Below the pieces are notes generated by a model that saw nothing but the letters and a program-made list of their open reading frames with translations, ran no database searches and was not told the DNA's origin. 64,000 nt of DNA from Croceibacter atlanticus HTCC2559 (lineage in GTDB: Bacteria > Bacteroidota > Bacteroidia > Flavobacteriales > Flavobacteriaceae), in NCBI RefSeq assembly GCF_000196315.1, contig NC_014230.1, positions 2,690,501-2,754,500 of the forward strand, in the 5' to 3' direction. Every line of letters starts with the position of its first letter. The stretch's first letter is position 1. Positions 8,857-17,973 of the stretch are shown piece after piece. Both the position numbers and the translations under genes were made by a program.

Positions 8857-9681
8857 TTAACGTTTAAAGCTAGTAACTCCAAATCGTCTAGCTTCTGCCC
8901 TAGCGTTATCTGCATTGGCTTGCAAATTGTTAATTCTGGTATCACTGCTTGGGTGAGTACTCATAAACTCTGGTGGTGCTTGACCTCCAGAATTTGCTTT
9001 CATACGTTGCCATAGCTCTACAGCTTCTAATGGTTCGTAACCTGCAATGGCCATAATTTGTTGTCCTATAATATCTGCCTCTGTTTCGTGGCTTCTGCTA
9101 AATGGTAACATGACACCAAATTGAGTCCCTAAACCATAAGCTGTACCAAAGATTTGTTGTGTTTCTTGGCTACTTCCGCTTACAGCAATAGTTCCTGCAA
9201 CAGCTCCTATTTGTTGTAATTGTCCTGCACTCATACGTTGCTGTCCGTGATTTGCTAATGCGTGAGCAACTTCATGACCCATAACTGCAGCTAAACCTGC
9301 TTCGTCTTGAGTAATTGGTAATATACCAGTATACACAACAATTTTTCCACCTGGCATACACCAAGCGTTAATTTGATCATCTTGCACTAAATTATATTCC
9401 CAACGGTAATCTGAAGTGTAACCTGAATATCCATTTGCATTAAGCCAAGTTTCAGAAGCATTTTTAATTTTCTCTCCTACTCGCTTAACCATTAATGCCT
9501 CACTTGTATTTGTCACAACATTGTTTTCAGACAAGAAAGCATCATATTGTTGAAATGCCATTGGTAAAATTTGTGAATTAGGCACAAGCGCTAATGTTTT
9601 TTTACCAGTAAAAGGATTAGTGGTACACGCAAGAAATAATCCTACAGCTCCTAATAATATTAAAGTTGTTTTAGTTTTCAT
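8857..9681 (-). CDS. M48 family metallopeptidase lipoprotein
   Basis: A 274-aa zinc protease of the M48 family. The signal peptide has a lipobox at LFLACTT, so it is a periplasmic or outer-membrane lipoprotein, as for LoiP/BepA-like proteins. The active site VMGHEVAHALANH gives the two His ligands and catalytic Glu; the third ligand is in HETEADIIG. The family is involved in outer-membrane protein quality control. It is transcribed alone, with a terminator after it. The exact target is not shown by the sequence. Confidence 0.9.
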   Translation of the reverse strand: MKTKTTLILLGAVGLFLACTTNPFTGKKTLALVPNSQILPMAFQQYDAFLSENNVVTNTSEALMVKRVGEKIKNASETWLNANGYSGYTSDYRWEYNLVQDDQINAWCMPGGKIVVYTGILPITQDEAGLAAVMGHEVAHALANHGQQRMSAGQLQQIGAVAGTIAVSGSSQETQQIFGTAYGLGTQFGVMLPFSRSHETEADIIGQQIMAIAGYEPLEAVELWQRMKANSGGQAPPEFMSTHPSSDTRINNLQANADNARAEARRFGVTSFKR

Positions 9682-9866
9682 AGTTGATTTTTTATAGGCT
9701 TAAAATTACAAAAACGATACCAATAACACTTTGTAAGAAAATCATAAAAAGTCATAAAAGACCTTAAAACCGGCGAAATACAGAGCGTATCGACAAATAG
9801 TAGGCTAAAATTTGAGAGTCACTGCCTATTTTATTAAATTAAAGACACTTATAAAATCAAAATATT

Positions 9867-10166
9867 ATGAACCCTTTAAAAACACCTACATCTTACAAAC
9901 AACATATAGAAGATAGATTTGGTAGAAAAGGAACACCTAAGCGAGATGAGTTTGACAAGAAATCTTTAAAATTTAAACTCGGAGTCCTTTTTAATACTAC
10001 TAGAAAAAAAGAAAAAATAAGCAAAGAAGATATTGCAGAAAGAACTAATACCAAACTAGAACTTATTTCAAAGATTGAACTAGGCTTAGTAGATATTACA
10101 CTTTCAAAATACAGGCAATTAGTTGAAGTTGGTTTACAGAAAAAGCTAAATATAACTATTGAATAA
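9867..10166 (+). CDS. XRE-family helix-turn-helix protein
   Basis: A 99-aa protein with a Cro/C1-type helix-turn-helix at about residues 50-95 (ISKEDIAERTNTKLELISKIELG). It resembles the antitoxin half of HigBA-type modules, but no toxin gene is seen beside it: the 185-base gap upstream has no coding frame that I can support, and downstream is a hydrolase gene. The basic N-terminal 40 residues (QHIEDRFGRKGTPKRDEF) match no domain that I recognise. It may be a stand-alone regulator. Confidence 0.72.
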   Translation: MNPLKTPTSYKQHIEDRFGRKGTPKRDEFDKKSLKFKLGVLFNTTRKKEKISKEDIAERTNTKLELISKIELGLVDITLSKYRQLVEVGLQKKLNITIE

Positions 10167-10180
10167 GATAAATTTAAGAC

Positions 10181-10208
10181 TTGGTCACAATGCAAATAAG
10201 TAAATTTG
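10181..10208 (+). promoter_or_regulatory. Promoter of the alpha/beta hydrolase gene (TTG-N17-TAAATTTG)
   Basis: TTG at 10181-10183 (-33 element), a 17-base spacer and an exact TAnnTTTG -7 element at 10201-10208, 18 bases before the ATG. This is one of the more complete Bacteroidota-type promoters in the window. Confidence 0.65.
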
Positions 10209-10226
10209 TTAGGATAAAGTATATCC

Positions 10227-11093
10227 ATGACCACAACAAAAAAAGACGCGGTTCCTGTTCAAGCATTACTCATGCCAAAACAGTTTATAGCTATAGGAAA
10301 AATAATACAATTTTTTTCTCCAAAATTAGCAAGCAGGTTTGCAGCTAAATTATTTCTCACGCCATTTAAATATCCAATGCCTGAGCGAGAAAAACACATG
10401 TATAATAATTCTAGGATTGAGCGACTTACTGTACCTTCAATTAATCGTGAAATTGTAGTATTTCATTATGGAACCTCTCCTAAAAAAGTATTATTGTGCC
10501 ACGGTTGGTCTGGAAGTGGTACTCAATTAGCTAAAATTGCAGAGTCTTTAGAAAAAAAAGGATATTCAACTATTAGTTTTGATGCTCCAGCTCACGGTCG
10601 TGCTCCTGGAAAAATAAGCATGATGCCATTTTTTATAGAGTCTGTAAAATACCTTCATGAAAAGTATCCTTTTCAACTTGCTATAGGACACTCACTTGGA
10701 GGCATGTCTCTACTTAAAGCGGTAAGTGACGGCTTGCCTTTAGATAGACTCAGCATTATTGGCACAGCTAACAGCATTACACATATCACCAAAGATTTTG
10801 TGAGAAATATGAGGTTAAAACCTGAAGTTGCTACGCATTTAAAGTCTTATATGGATGGTAAATTTGGTGAAGACTTAGATAATTATTCTGGAGCTGTTTC
10901 AGCTAAAAATGTAAACATTCCTACTTTGGTAGTTCATGATAAAGACGATGTAGATGTACACTATTCTTCTGCACAAGAAATTAATTCGGTTTTAGATAAA
11001 GGCAGTTTGCTTCTTACTGAAAAATTAGGACACAGACGTATTTTAGGTCATCCTGAAACCATTGAAGAAATTACATCGTTTATAACGGAATAG
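10227..11093 (+). CDS. Alpha/beta-hydrolase
   Basis: A 288-aa serine hydrolase without signal peptide, so cytoplasmic. The oxyanion/strand-3 motif is CHGWSGSG, the nucleophile elbow is GHSLGG, the acid is in VVHDKDD and the catalytic His lies in EKLGHRRILGHP. The motif order is that of a complete alpha/beta-hydrolase fold. The substrate is unknown. It is monocistronic, with its own promoter, and followed by the msrB pair. Confidence 0.85.
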   Translation: MTTTKKDAVPVQALLMPKQFIAIGKIIQFFSPKLASRFAAKLFLTPFKYPMPEREKHMYNNSRIERLTVPSINREIVVFHYGTSPKKVLLCHGWSGSGTQLAKIAESLEKKGYSTISFDAPAHGRAPGKISMMPFFIESVKYLHEKYPFQLAIGHSLGGMSLLKAVSDGLPLDRLSIIGTANSITHITKDFVRNMRLKPEVATHLKSYMDGKFGEDLDNYSGAVSAKNVNIPTLVVHDKDDVDVHYSSAQEINSVLDKGSLLLTEKLGHRRILGHPETIEEITSFITE

Positions 11094-11176
11094 TTATTGA
11101 ATGATAATCCTTAAAACGTAAGTATCATAGTCATTTCACGACTTAACATACAACACTTAAAAACAAAAAAAATACT

Positions 11177-11662
11177 ATGAAATATTTATCATTAGTTGCG
11201 CTTTCTCTATTTATAATGAGTTGTGGCAATGCACAAAAAAAAGATTCTGCTAAAACAGAAAATACGTACGAGGTTTCTAAAACCAACGCAGAATGGAAAG
11301 AAGTTTTATCTTCAGAAGAATATCATATACTACGAGAAGCAGGAACAGAACGCCCTTTTTCTTCAGAGCTATTAGACATTAAAGAAGAAGGTACTTATGT
11401 GTGTGCAGCATGTAAAACACCAGTTTTTAAAAGCGAACATAAGTTTGATAGCGGTACAGGTTGGCCAAGTTTTGATAGAGAAATAGATGGTAATGTTGCC
11501 TTCTCTACAGACAATAAAATTGGCTATACACGTGTAGAAGAACATTGTGCGGTTTGTGGTGGTCACTTAGGACACGTTTTTAATGATGGTCCAAAAAACA
11601 CTACAGGCAAACGCCATTGTATAAATGGTGATGCTTTAGATTTTATTCCTTCAACTAAATAA
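11177..11662 (+). CDS. msrB: Peptide-methionine (R)-S-oxide reductase, lipoprotein form
   Basis: A 161-aa MsrB that reduces methionine-R-sulfoxide in proteins. A signal peptide with lipobox Cys16 (FIMSCGN) sends it to the envelope. Zinc ligands are C76/C79 (CAAC) and C124/C127 (CAVC); the catalytic Cys is C148 in KRHCING. At the usual resolving-Cys position it has Thr94 (SGTGWPSF), so recycling must use another thiol or a direct reductant. It lies 8 bases before a cytoplasmic paralogue, so methionine repair in two compartments is encoded together. Confidence 0.92.
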   Translation: MKYLSLVALSLFIMSCGNAQKKDSAKTENTYEVSKTNAEWKEVLSSEEYHILREAGTERPFSSELLDIKEEGTYVCAACKTPVFKSEHKFDSGTGWPSFDREIDGNVAFSTDNKIGYTRVEEHCAVCGGHLGHVFNDGPKNTTGKRHCINGDALDFIPSTK

Positions 11663-11670
11663 AAAATTAT

Positions 11671-12066
11671 ATGTCTACTAACTATAATATAAATAAGACA
11701 GAAGAAGAATGGAGAAAAGAGTTATCTCCAGAGCAATACCATATTCTTAGAGAAGCAGGAACAGAACGACCACATACAGGTAAATACAATATGCATTTTG
11801 AAGATGGTGAATACCACTGCGCTGCTTGTAACACTAAATTATTTGATAGTGACAGCAAATTTGAAAGTGGTTGTGGATGGCCAAGCTTTGATAATGCTAT
11901 TGATGGCGCTATTGAGTACAAACAAGATAAAACTCTTGGTATGATTAGAACCGAAATTTTATGCGCTAACTGTGGAGGTCATATTGGGCACGTTTTTGAT
12001 GATGGCCCTACAGAAACTGGACAACGTTACTGTGTAAATTCTGCTAGTATAAACTTTAATAAGTAA
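11671..12066 (+). CDS. msrB: Peptide-methionine (R)-S-oxide reductase, cytoplasmic form
   Basis: A 131-aa MsrB without signal peptide. Zinc ligands are C50/C53 and C98/C101, catalytic Cys121 is in QRYCVNS, and Cys68 in SGCGWPSF is the classic resolving cysteine recycled by thioredoxin. It is about half identical to the preceding lipoprotein copy, which lacks the resolving Cys, so the two are likely an ancient tandem duplication that diverged in location and recycling chemistry. Only 8 bases separate the genes, which implies one mRNA. Confidence 0.94.
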   Translation: MSTNYNINKTEEEWRKELSPEQYHILREAGTERPHTGKYNMHFEDGEYHCAACNTKLFDSDSKFESGCGWPSFDNAIDGAIEYKQDKTLGMIRTEILCANCGGHIGHVFDDGPTETGQRYCVNSASINFNK

Positions 12067-12159
12067 TAATTTAACGAGTCTTTGGGAAGCGCTATCTTTT
12101 TCTAATAATAGTTTTGGCATTGAATTTGATTTCAATTTAACTAACACAAAACCTTAGAG

Positions 12160-12699
12160 ATGAAAAAAATATTAGCTTTATTAGCATTTACAGCCGTTTT
12201 ATTTACAAGTTGCGAAGGAGATCCAGGACCTCCAGGACCATCTGGAGAACCAGGTGTTAATATTCTAGGTCAAACTTTTGAAATAGAAAATATTAATTAC
12301 TCTTATGATGCAAGTGCAAACTTGTGGTCTACAATTATCGATATCCCTTCAGACATTGAAGTCTTTGAAAGCGACGCTATTTTAGTGTATCGTTTTGATG
12401 GTCAAGTTGGGTTAAATGATGGATCTACTGCAGATTTATGGAGTCTTATACCTCAAAACTTTTTTACAGATGAAGGTACAATACAATATGTATCTGCTCA
12501 CACATTTATAGATCTAGAATTGTTTATAGATGGTAATTATGACCTTAGTAACTTAGATTTCGGTTATACAGACGATCAAATTTTTAGATTTGTTGTAGTC
12601 CCTTCAGACTTTGCATTAACAGTAGATGTTACAGATTACAATGCTGTAATGAATGCTTTAAACGACAGAAACAATACAACAGAAGGTTTAGAAAACTAA
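12160..12699 (+). CDS. Hypothetical lipoprotein with a short collagen-like start
   Basis: A 179-aa secreted protein. The lipobox is FTSC (Cys18), followed at once by four Gly-X-Y triplets (GDPGPPGPSGEPG), then about 145 residues of acidic, beta-rich sequence with no known domain that I recognise. The collagen-like tract directly at the lipid anchor probably acts as a stiff spacer lifting the domain off the membrane (inference). It lies between msrB and lpd and has its own strong terminator. Function unknown. Confidence 0.8.
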   Translation: MKKILALLAFTAVLFTSCEGDPGPPGPSGEPGVNILGQTFEIENINYSYDASANLWSTIIDIPSDIEVFESDAILVYRFDGQVGLNDGSTADLWSLIPQNFFTDEGTIQYVSAHTFIDLELFIDGNYDLSNLDFGYTDDQIFRFVVVPSDFALTVDVTDYNAVMNALNDRNNTTEGLEN

Positions 12700-12722
12700 T
12701 TTCTAAAAACATCTATTATATT

Positions 12723-12759
12723 AAAAAGCGATGCTCTAACTTACAGAGCATCGCTTTTT
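12723..12759 (+). terminator. Rho-independent terminator before lpd
   Basis: Perfect 15-bp stem AAAAAGCGATGCTCT / AGAGCATCGCTTTTT with a 7-base loop. Confidence 0.93.
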
Positions 12760-12818
12760 GTTTCTCTTAATATTGCGTAAATTCGTAGCCTTAAAATCAG
12801 ACTAAAAAATCAGAAAAT

Positions 12819-14207
12819 ATGAGTAAGTACGATGTTATTGTATTAGGAAGCGGTCCTGGCGGTTATGTTGCTGCAATACGCGCCTCACAATTAGGCTTAA
12901 AAACTGCTGTAATAGAAAAAGAAAATCTTGGAGGTGTATGTTTAAACTGGGGTTGTATCCCTACAAAAGCATTGTTAAAGAGTGCTCAAGTTTTTGACTA
13001 TTTAAAGCACGCAGAAGATTATGGTCTTAGTGTTGAGAATCCAGATAAAGACTTCACTAAAGTTGTAAAACGTAGTCGTAATGTGGCAGAAGGAATGAGC
13101 AAAGGTGTTCAATTCCTAATGAAGAAAAATAAGATTGATGTAATTGATGGCTTTGGGACATTAAAAACCGGAAAGAAAATTTCTGTTGAAGGTAAAGATG
13201 GTAAGAAAGACTATGAAGCTAATCATATAATTGTTGCAACTGGAGCTCGTTCTAGAGAATTACCAAACTTAAAACAAGATGGTGAGAAAATTATAGGATA
13301 CCGCCAAGCAATGAACTTGCCTAAGCAACCAAAATCTATGATAATTGTAGGTTCTGGAGCTATTGGTGTTGAGTTTGCTCACTTTTACAATGCTATGGGT
13401 ACTGAGGTAACAATAGTAGAGTTTTTACCAAACTTAGTTCCTGTTGAAGATGAAGATGTGTCTAAGCAATTTGAGAAAAGCTTTAAGAAAGCTGGTATAA
13501 AAGTAATGACCAACTCTTCTGTAGAAAGTGTAGATACTTCTGGAGATGGTGTTAAGGCTAAAGTAAAAACTAAAAAAGGCGAAGAAACCTTAGAAGCAGA
13601 AATTGTACTATCTGCTGTTGGTATTAAAACAAATATTGAAAATATTGGTCTTGAAGCTGTAGGCATTAAGACAGACAAAGATAAAATCTTAGTTAATGAC
13701 TGGTACCAAACCAACATTCCTGGATATTATGCTATTGGAGATGTAACGCCAGGTCCAGCATTGGCTCACGTTGCTTCTGCAGAAGGTATTATTTGTGTAG
13801 AAAAAATTGCAGGAATGAAAGTTGAAGCATTAGACTACGGTAACATTCCTGGTTGTACATATGCTACTCCAGAAATTGCAAGTGTTGGAATGACCGAAAA
13901 GCAAGCTAAAGAAGCTGGTTACGAACTTAAAATAGGGAAATTTCCATTCTCTGCTTCTGGTAAAGCTAGTGCTGCTGGAACAAAAGATGGCTTCGTAAAG
14001 GTAATTTACGATGCTAAGTACGGTGAGTGGTTAGGTTGCCATATGATTGGTGCTGGTGTAACAGATATGATTGCAGAGGCTGTTTTAGGACGTAAACTAG
14101 AAACTACAGGACACGAAGTTTTAAAAGCAGTGCATCCTCACCCAACTATGAGTGAAGCTGTAATGGAAGCTACTGCTGCTGCTTATGATGAGGTTATACA
14201 CCTATAA
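12819..14207 (+). CDS. lpdA: Dihydrolipoyl dehydrogenase
   Basis: A 462-aa FAD flavoenzyme, the E3 component that reoxidises dihydrolipoyl groups of pyruvate and 2-oxoglutarate dehydrogenase complexes and of the glycine cleavage system with NAD+. Residues 9-15 (LGSGPGG) bind FAD; the redox disulfide is C41-C46 in CLNWGC; GSGAIGVEFA binds NAD; and the C-terminal HPHPT (H439, H441) supplies the catalytic base. Length is normal. It is monocistronic between two terminators; no E1 or E2 gene is nearby. Confidence 0.97.
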   Translation: MSKYDVIVLGSGPGGYVAAIRASQLGLKTAVIEKENLGGVCLNWGCIPTKALLKSAQVFDYLKHAEDYGLSVENPDKDFTKVVKRSRNVAEGMSKGVQFLMKKNKIDVIDGFGTLKTGKKISVEGKDGKKDYEANHIIVATGARSRELPNLKQDGEKIIGYRQAMNLPKQPKSMIIVGSGAIGVEFAHFYNAMGTEVTIVEFLPNLVPVEDEDVSKQFEKSFKKAGIKVMTNSSVESVDTSGDGVKAKVKTKKGEETLEAEIVLSAVGIKTNIENIGLEAVGIKTDKDKILVNDWYQTNIPGYYAIGDVTPGPALAHVASAEGIICVEKIAGMKVEALDYGNIPGCTYATPEIASVGMTEKQAKEAGYELKIGKFPFSASGKASAAGTKDGFVKVIYDAKYGEWLGCHMIGAGVTDMIAEAVLGRKLETTGHEVLKAVHPHPTMSEAVMEATAAAYDEVIHL

Positions 14208-14227
14208 GCAAAACACTTAACATATTT

Positions 14228-14261
14228 AAAACCGCTTTCAATTTTGGAAGCGGTTTTTTTT
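14228..14261 (+). terminator. Terminator after lpdA
   Basis: Stem AAACCGCTT / AAGCGGTTT followed by a run of eight T. Confidence 0.9.
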
Positions 14262-14354
14262 ATGCAAAAAAAATTAATCTTTTTTGTAACCTTTTTTTCT
14301 ATTCTTACGTATAACCTGTACAACAAGATGTCATCAATCATCTAAAAAAATTAC

Positions 14355-15218
14355 ATGAGACAACTAAAGATTACAAAGCAGGTTACCAATCGTGAAACCG
14401 CTTCATTAGACAAGTATTTACAAGAAATTGGAAAGGTAGACTTAATCACTGCCGAAGAAGAGGTAGAGTTAGCACAACGTATTAGAGCTGGAGACAATCG
14501 TGCATTAGAAAAACTAACAAAAGCCAATTTAAGGTTTGTTGTGTCTGTATCTAAACAATACCAAAACCAAGGACTAACATTACCAGACCTAATTAATGAA
14601 GGTAATTTAGGACTAATAAAAGCTGCAAAACGCTTTGACGAAACACGTGGTTTTAAATTTATCTCGTATGCCGTATGGTGGATTCGTCAATCTATCCTAC
14701 AAGCATTAGCAGAACAATCTCGTATTGTAAGATTGCCTCTTAACAAAATTGGATCTATTAATAAGATTAACAAGATGTATGCGTATTTGGAACAGTCTAA
14801 CCAAAGACCACCTACTCCAGAAGAAATTGCACAGGAATTGGAAATGACGATTTCTGAAGTAAAAGAATCTCTTAAAAACTCTGGTCGCCACCTTTCAATG
14901 GATGCGCCTTTAGTAGATGGTGAAGACTCTAACCTTTATGATGTCTTAAAATTTGGAGAATCACCAAACCCAGAAAAAGACCTTTTAGTTGAGTCATTAC
15001 AAACTGAAATAGATAGAGCATTAGAAACACTTACACCTAGAGAGGCAGATGTTATAAGACTGTATTTTGGTTTAGGACAACAGCAACCGCTAACACTTGA
15101 GGAGATTGGAGAAACCTTCGAGCTTACTAGAGAGCGTGTTCGCCAAATAAAGGAAAAAGCCACAAGACGTTTAAAACATACTTCTAGAAGTAAGATCTTA
15201 AAAACCTATTTAGGCTAA
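14355..15218 (+). CDS. rpoD: Primary RNA polymerase sigma factor (Bacteroidota RpoD/SigA)
   Basis: A 287-aa sigma-70 factor. It has regions 1.2 ([11 protein letters not shown]), 2 ([41 protein letters not shown]), 3 ([10 protein letters not shown]) and 4 ([20 protein letters not shown]). The long acidic region 1.1 and the non-conserved insert of proteobacterial RpoD are absent, as is normal for the Bacteroidota housekeeping factor, which reads the -33 TTG / -7 TAnnTTTG promoters seen throughout this window. Two terminators follow it. Confidence 0.96.
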   Translation: MRQLKITKQVTNRETASLDKYLQEIGKVDLITAEEEVELAQRIRAGDNRALEKLTKANLRFVVSVSKQYQNQGLTLPDLINEGNLGLIKAAKRFDETRGFKFISYAVWWIRQSILQALAEQSRIVRLPLNKIGSINKINKMYAYLEQSNQRPPTPEEIAQELEMTISEVKESLKNSGRHLSMDAPLVDGEDSNLYDVLKFGESPNPEKDLLVESLQTEIDRALETLTPREADVIRLYFGLGQQQPLTLEEIGETFELTRERVRQIKEKATRRLKHTSRSKILKTYLG

Positions 15219-15258
15219 ATTCCTTATCTTCGCTAAATCTAAAATATTTAACGATACG

Positions 15259-15306
15259 ACAGTATTCAGTTTATTGTTTCTACAATAACATACTGTTCGT
15301 TTTTTG
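15259..15306 (+). terminator. Terminator after rpoD
   Basis: Two-part stem: outer ACAGTAT / ATACTGT and inner TTATTGT / ACAATAA around a TTCT loop, then CGTTTTTTG. Confidence 0.75.
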
Positions 15307-15317
15307 ATTGATGAATG

Positions 15318-15345
15318 ACCTCCGGCTGATTACCGGAGGTTTTCT
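15318..15345 (+). terminator. Second terminator between rpoD and rpe
   Basis: Stem ACCTCCGG / CCGGAGGT with a 7-base loop and TTTTCT tail, 11 bases after the first terminator; probably a backup. Confidence 0.75.
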
Positions 15346-15398
15346 CATTTTAAGAGTATTCTTAAACTCACAACAGCTTCAACATTTATATTATTGGT

Positions 15399-15406
15399 TA
15401 CCTTTG
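15399..15406 (+). promoter_or_regulatory. -7 promoter element TACCTTTG for rpe
   Basis: Exact TAnnTTTG match 15 bases before the ATG at 15422. It supports that ATG over any upstream in-frame start, because such starts would lie before the promoter. Confidence 0.7.
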
Positions 15407-15421
15407 CAAAAAACTTATAAC

Positions 15422-16081
15422 ATGTCTCAAAAACGTATTGCTCCTTCAATTTTAGCTGCAGATTTTGCTAACCTTCAACGTGATATAGAACTTGTAAACA
15501 ACTCAGATGCAGATTGGTTTCATATAGATATTATGGATGGTGTTTTTGTCCCAAACATATCATTTGGTATGCCCGTTTTAAAAGCAATTAATAAACACGC
15601 CAATAAAACTATTGATGTGCATTTAATGATTGTAGATCCAGATCGCTATATTAAAACATTTGCAGAACTTGGTAGCAATGTACTTACAGTGCATTACGAA
15701 GCTTGTACCCATTTGCACAGAACACTACAAGCCATTAAAGCCGAAGGCATGAAAGCTGGTGTTGCAATTAACCCACATACTCCTGTAGATTTATTAGAAG
15801 ATATTATAAACGATATAGATGTTGTTTGTATTATGAGTGTAAATCCAGGTTTTGGAGGACAAAGCTTTATTGAAAACACTTACAAGAAGGTAACAAGGTT
15901 AAAAGAAATTATCCTTAATAACAATGCCGAAACTCTTATAGAGATTGATGGTGGCGTTACTAATAAAAATGCCAAAGAATTGGTAAATGCAGGCGCAGAT
16001 GTACTTGTGGCAGGAAGCTATGTATTTGGATCTTCAGACCCTTTAAAAACTATTAAAGATTTAAAAGCTCAGGTAAATTAA
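15422..16081 (+). CDS. rpe: Ribulose-phosphate 3-epimerase
   Basis: A 219-aa TIM-barrel enzyme that interconverts ribulose-5-phosphate and xylulose-5-phosphate in the pentose phosphate pathway. Metal and acid/base residues are in DWFHIDIMDG (H34, D36, D39) and H67 in VHLMI; the phosphate-binding loop MSVNPGFGGQSF and the last Asp/Gly segment EIDGGV are intact. The open frame extends upstream to 15308, but a terminator and the promoter fall in that part, so the ATG at 15422 is the real start. It is followed 4 bases later by a hydrolase gene. Confidence 0.96.
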   Translation: MSQKRIAPSILAADFANLQRDIELVNNSDADWFHIDIMDGVFVPNISFGMPVLKAINKHANKTIDVHLMIVDPDRYIKTFAELGSNVLTVHYEACTHLHRTLQAIKAEGMKAGVAINPHTPVDLLEDIINDIDVVCIMSVNPGFGGQSFIENTYKKVTRLKEIILNNNAETLIEIDGGVTNKNAKELVNAGADVLVAGSYVFGSSDPLKTIKDLKAQVN

Positions 16082-16085
16082 AACA

Positions 16086-17006
16086 ATGGTTAACATACCT
16101 AGATTATCTATAATCATTATTGCTATGATGGTTTTTGGTAATGTAGGTATGCTACATTCTCAACATACAGATGTTATTTTAGATGTTAACTCTGGCAAAC
16201 TACATTATCAAATTTATGGTGAAGGTTCTCCAATTTTAATAATTAATGGAGGACCAGGTATGAATTCAGAAGGATTTAAACCTTTAGCTGAAGAACTTTC
16301 CAAAACCAATTCTGTTATCCTTTACGATCAAAGAGGTACTGGCTTATCTACCTTACACGACATAAATTCAGTAACCATAACCATAAATGCTATGGCTGAA
16401 GATATTGAGGTATTACGCTGTCATTTAAATATTGACCAATGGACAGTATTGGGACATTCCTTTGGTGGTATGCTGGCATATTATTATACAGCAAAATATC
16501 CTGAACACGTTTCTGCATTAATACAATCTTCCTCTGGAGGATTAGATCTCACTATAATAGAGCGTTTAGATATAAGAGGAAGTCTTTCCCAAACACAAAG
16601 AGATTCATTAGATTATTATACCCGTAAGATTTCTAATGGTGATACGTCTTATGCAACAGCATATAATAGAGGTAAATTTTTAGCACCAGCATATGTATAT
16701 AATTCAACTTACATACCTATTGTAGCTAAGAGACTAACACAAGGTAATAGAGCAATAAACAGTTTGGTCTGGCAAGATTTAAGGCGTATTGAATTTAGTA
16801 CAGCTTCATTTTTTAAAACATTTAAAAAACCAGTGTTAATACTGCATGGTAAGGATGATGTTGTAGGACTATCTATACCTGAGCATGCCCATAATCTTAT
16901 ACCAAATTCTGAACTAGTTATTTTAGAGAATTGCAAACATTATGGTTGGTTAGATGCTAAGACTGCTTATTTTAACGCTATTAATACTTTTACAAAAAAC
17001 TTATAA
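16086..17006 (+). CDS. Secreted alpha/beta-hydrolase, proline iminopeptidase-like (S33)
   Basis: A 306-aa serine hydrolase with an N-terminal signal peptide ending near residue 26, so it is probably periplasmic. It carries the S33 signatures NGGPGMNSEG (oxyanion hole) and YDQRGTGLS, the nucleophile elbow GHSFGG (Ser125), the acid in LHGKDDV and a His in CKHYGW. S33 enzymes remove N-terminal proline or hydrolyse related amides and esters; the substrate here is unknown. It lies 4 bases after rpe and 2 bases before ypdA, suggesting a three-gene transcript. Confidence 0.85.
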   Translation: MVNIPRLSIIIIAMMVFGNVGMLHSQHTDVILDVNSGKLHYQIYGEGSPILIINGGPGMNSEGFKPLAEELSKTNSVILYDQRGTGLSTLHDINSVTITINAMAEDIEVLRCHLNIDQWTVLGHSFGGMLAYYYTAKYPEHVSALIQSSSGGLDLTIIERLDIRGSLSQTQRDSLDYYTRKISNGDTSYATAYNRGKFLAPAYVYNSTYIPIVAKRLTQGNRAINSLVWQDLRRIEFSTASFFKTFKKPVLILHGKDDVVGLSIPEHAHNLIPNSELVILENCKHYGWLDAKTAYFNAINTFTKNL

Positions 17007-17008
17007 TT

Positions 17009-17971
17009 TTGCAAGACACATATGACATTATAATTGTTGGTGGTGGTCCCATTGGTATTGCTTGTGGTTTACAGGCCAAAGAAAAGGGACTGTCGTATTG
17101 TATATTAGAAAAAGGACCCTTGGTAAATTCTCTTTACCACTACCCTACTAATATGACATTTTTCTCAACGTCTGAAAAACTTGAGCTACATAACATTCCA
17201 TTTATAAGTGCTAATGCAAAACCTACCAAAGAAGAAGCCTTAGAATATTACAGGCGCATTGCAACTTCAAAAGAGTTAACTATAAATCTTTTTGAAAGGG
17301 TCACAAATATTACTTCAGGCAAATTACATGCTGTAGAAACTACAAAGGCAACATATATTACTAAGCACGTAATTATAGCAACTGGTTTTTATGATATCCC
17401 AAATCCTCTTAATATTCCTGGCGAAGACTTAAATAAAGTTTCTCACTATTATGGAAACCCACATTTTTATGCAGCAACAAATACTGTTGTTGTAGGTGCC
17501 AGCAACTCTTCTGTAGATGCAGCGCTAGAGATTTACAGAAAAGGTGGACACGTTACTATGATTGTTAGAGGAGACAGTATTGGCGACCGTGTAAAATATT
17601 GGGTAAAACCAGATATAGAAAACAGAATAGAAGAAGGTAGCATTACCGCGTATTTTAATGCAGAACTTACTGAGATACGAGAAACAGAAGTTGATATAAA
17701 CCACAACGGTACTCATAAAACATTAAATAATGATTTTGTGTTAGCACTAACTGGTTACCAACCAAACTTTAAGTTTTTGAAAGATGTAGGTATTAATTTA
17801 TCTAATGATAAAAGACGCATTCCTGAACATAATCCAGAAACTATGGAAACAAATGTAAAAGGCGTTTATCTTGCAGGAGTTATCTGTGGTGGTATGGAAA
17901 CTCATAAATGGTTTATAGAAAACTCACGTATACATGCAAAGATGATTGTAGAAGATATTATTAAAAAATAA
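17009..17971 (+). CDS. ypdA: YpdA-family bacillithiol disulfide reductase (putative)
   Basis: A 320-aa thioredoxin-reductase-like flavoprotein with an FAD Rossmann motif GGGPIG (11-16) and a second NADPH motif VVGASNSS in the middle. As in the YpdA family, no CxxC redox pair is present. YpdA reduces bacillithiol disulfide with NADPH in Firmicutes. The bacillithiol deacetylase gene bshB1 lies 9 kb away, so the assignment fits. The start is TTG, two bases after the upstream stop; no ATG exists before the Rossmann motif. Confidence 0.85.
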   Translation: MQDTYDIIIVGGGPIGIACGLQAKEKGLSYCILEKGPLVNSLYHYPTNMTFFSTSEKLELHNIPFISANAKPTKEEALEYYRRIATSKELTINLFERVTNITSGKLHAVETTKATYITKHVIIATGFYDIPNPLNIPGEDLNKVSHYYGNPHFYAATNTVVVGASNSSVDAALEIYRKGGHVTMIVRGDSIGDRVKYWVKPDIENRIEEGSITAYFNAELTEIRETEVDINHNGTHKTLNNDFVLALTGYQPNFKFLKDVGINLSNDKRRIPEHNPETMETNVKGVYLAGVICGGMETHKWFIENSRIHAKMIVEDIIKK

Positions 17972-17973
17972 GA

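Noticed and set aside
15308-15421. Upstream extension of rpe
   Set aside because: It contains a terminator hairpin and the -7 element; the family N-terminus is at the ATG at 15422.
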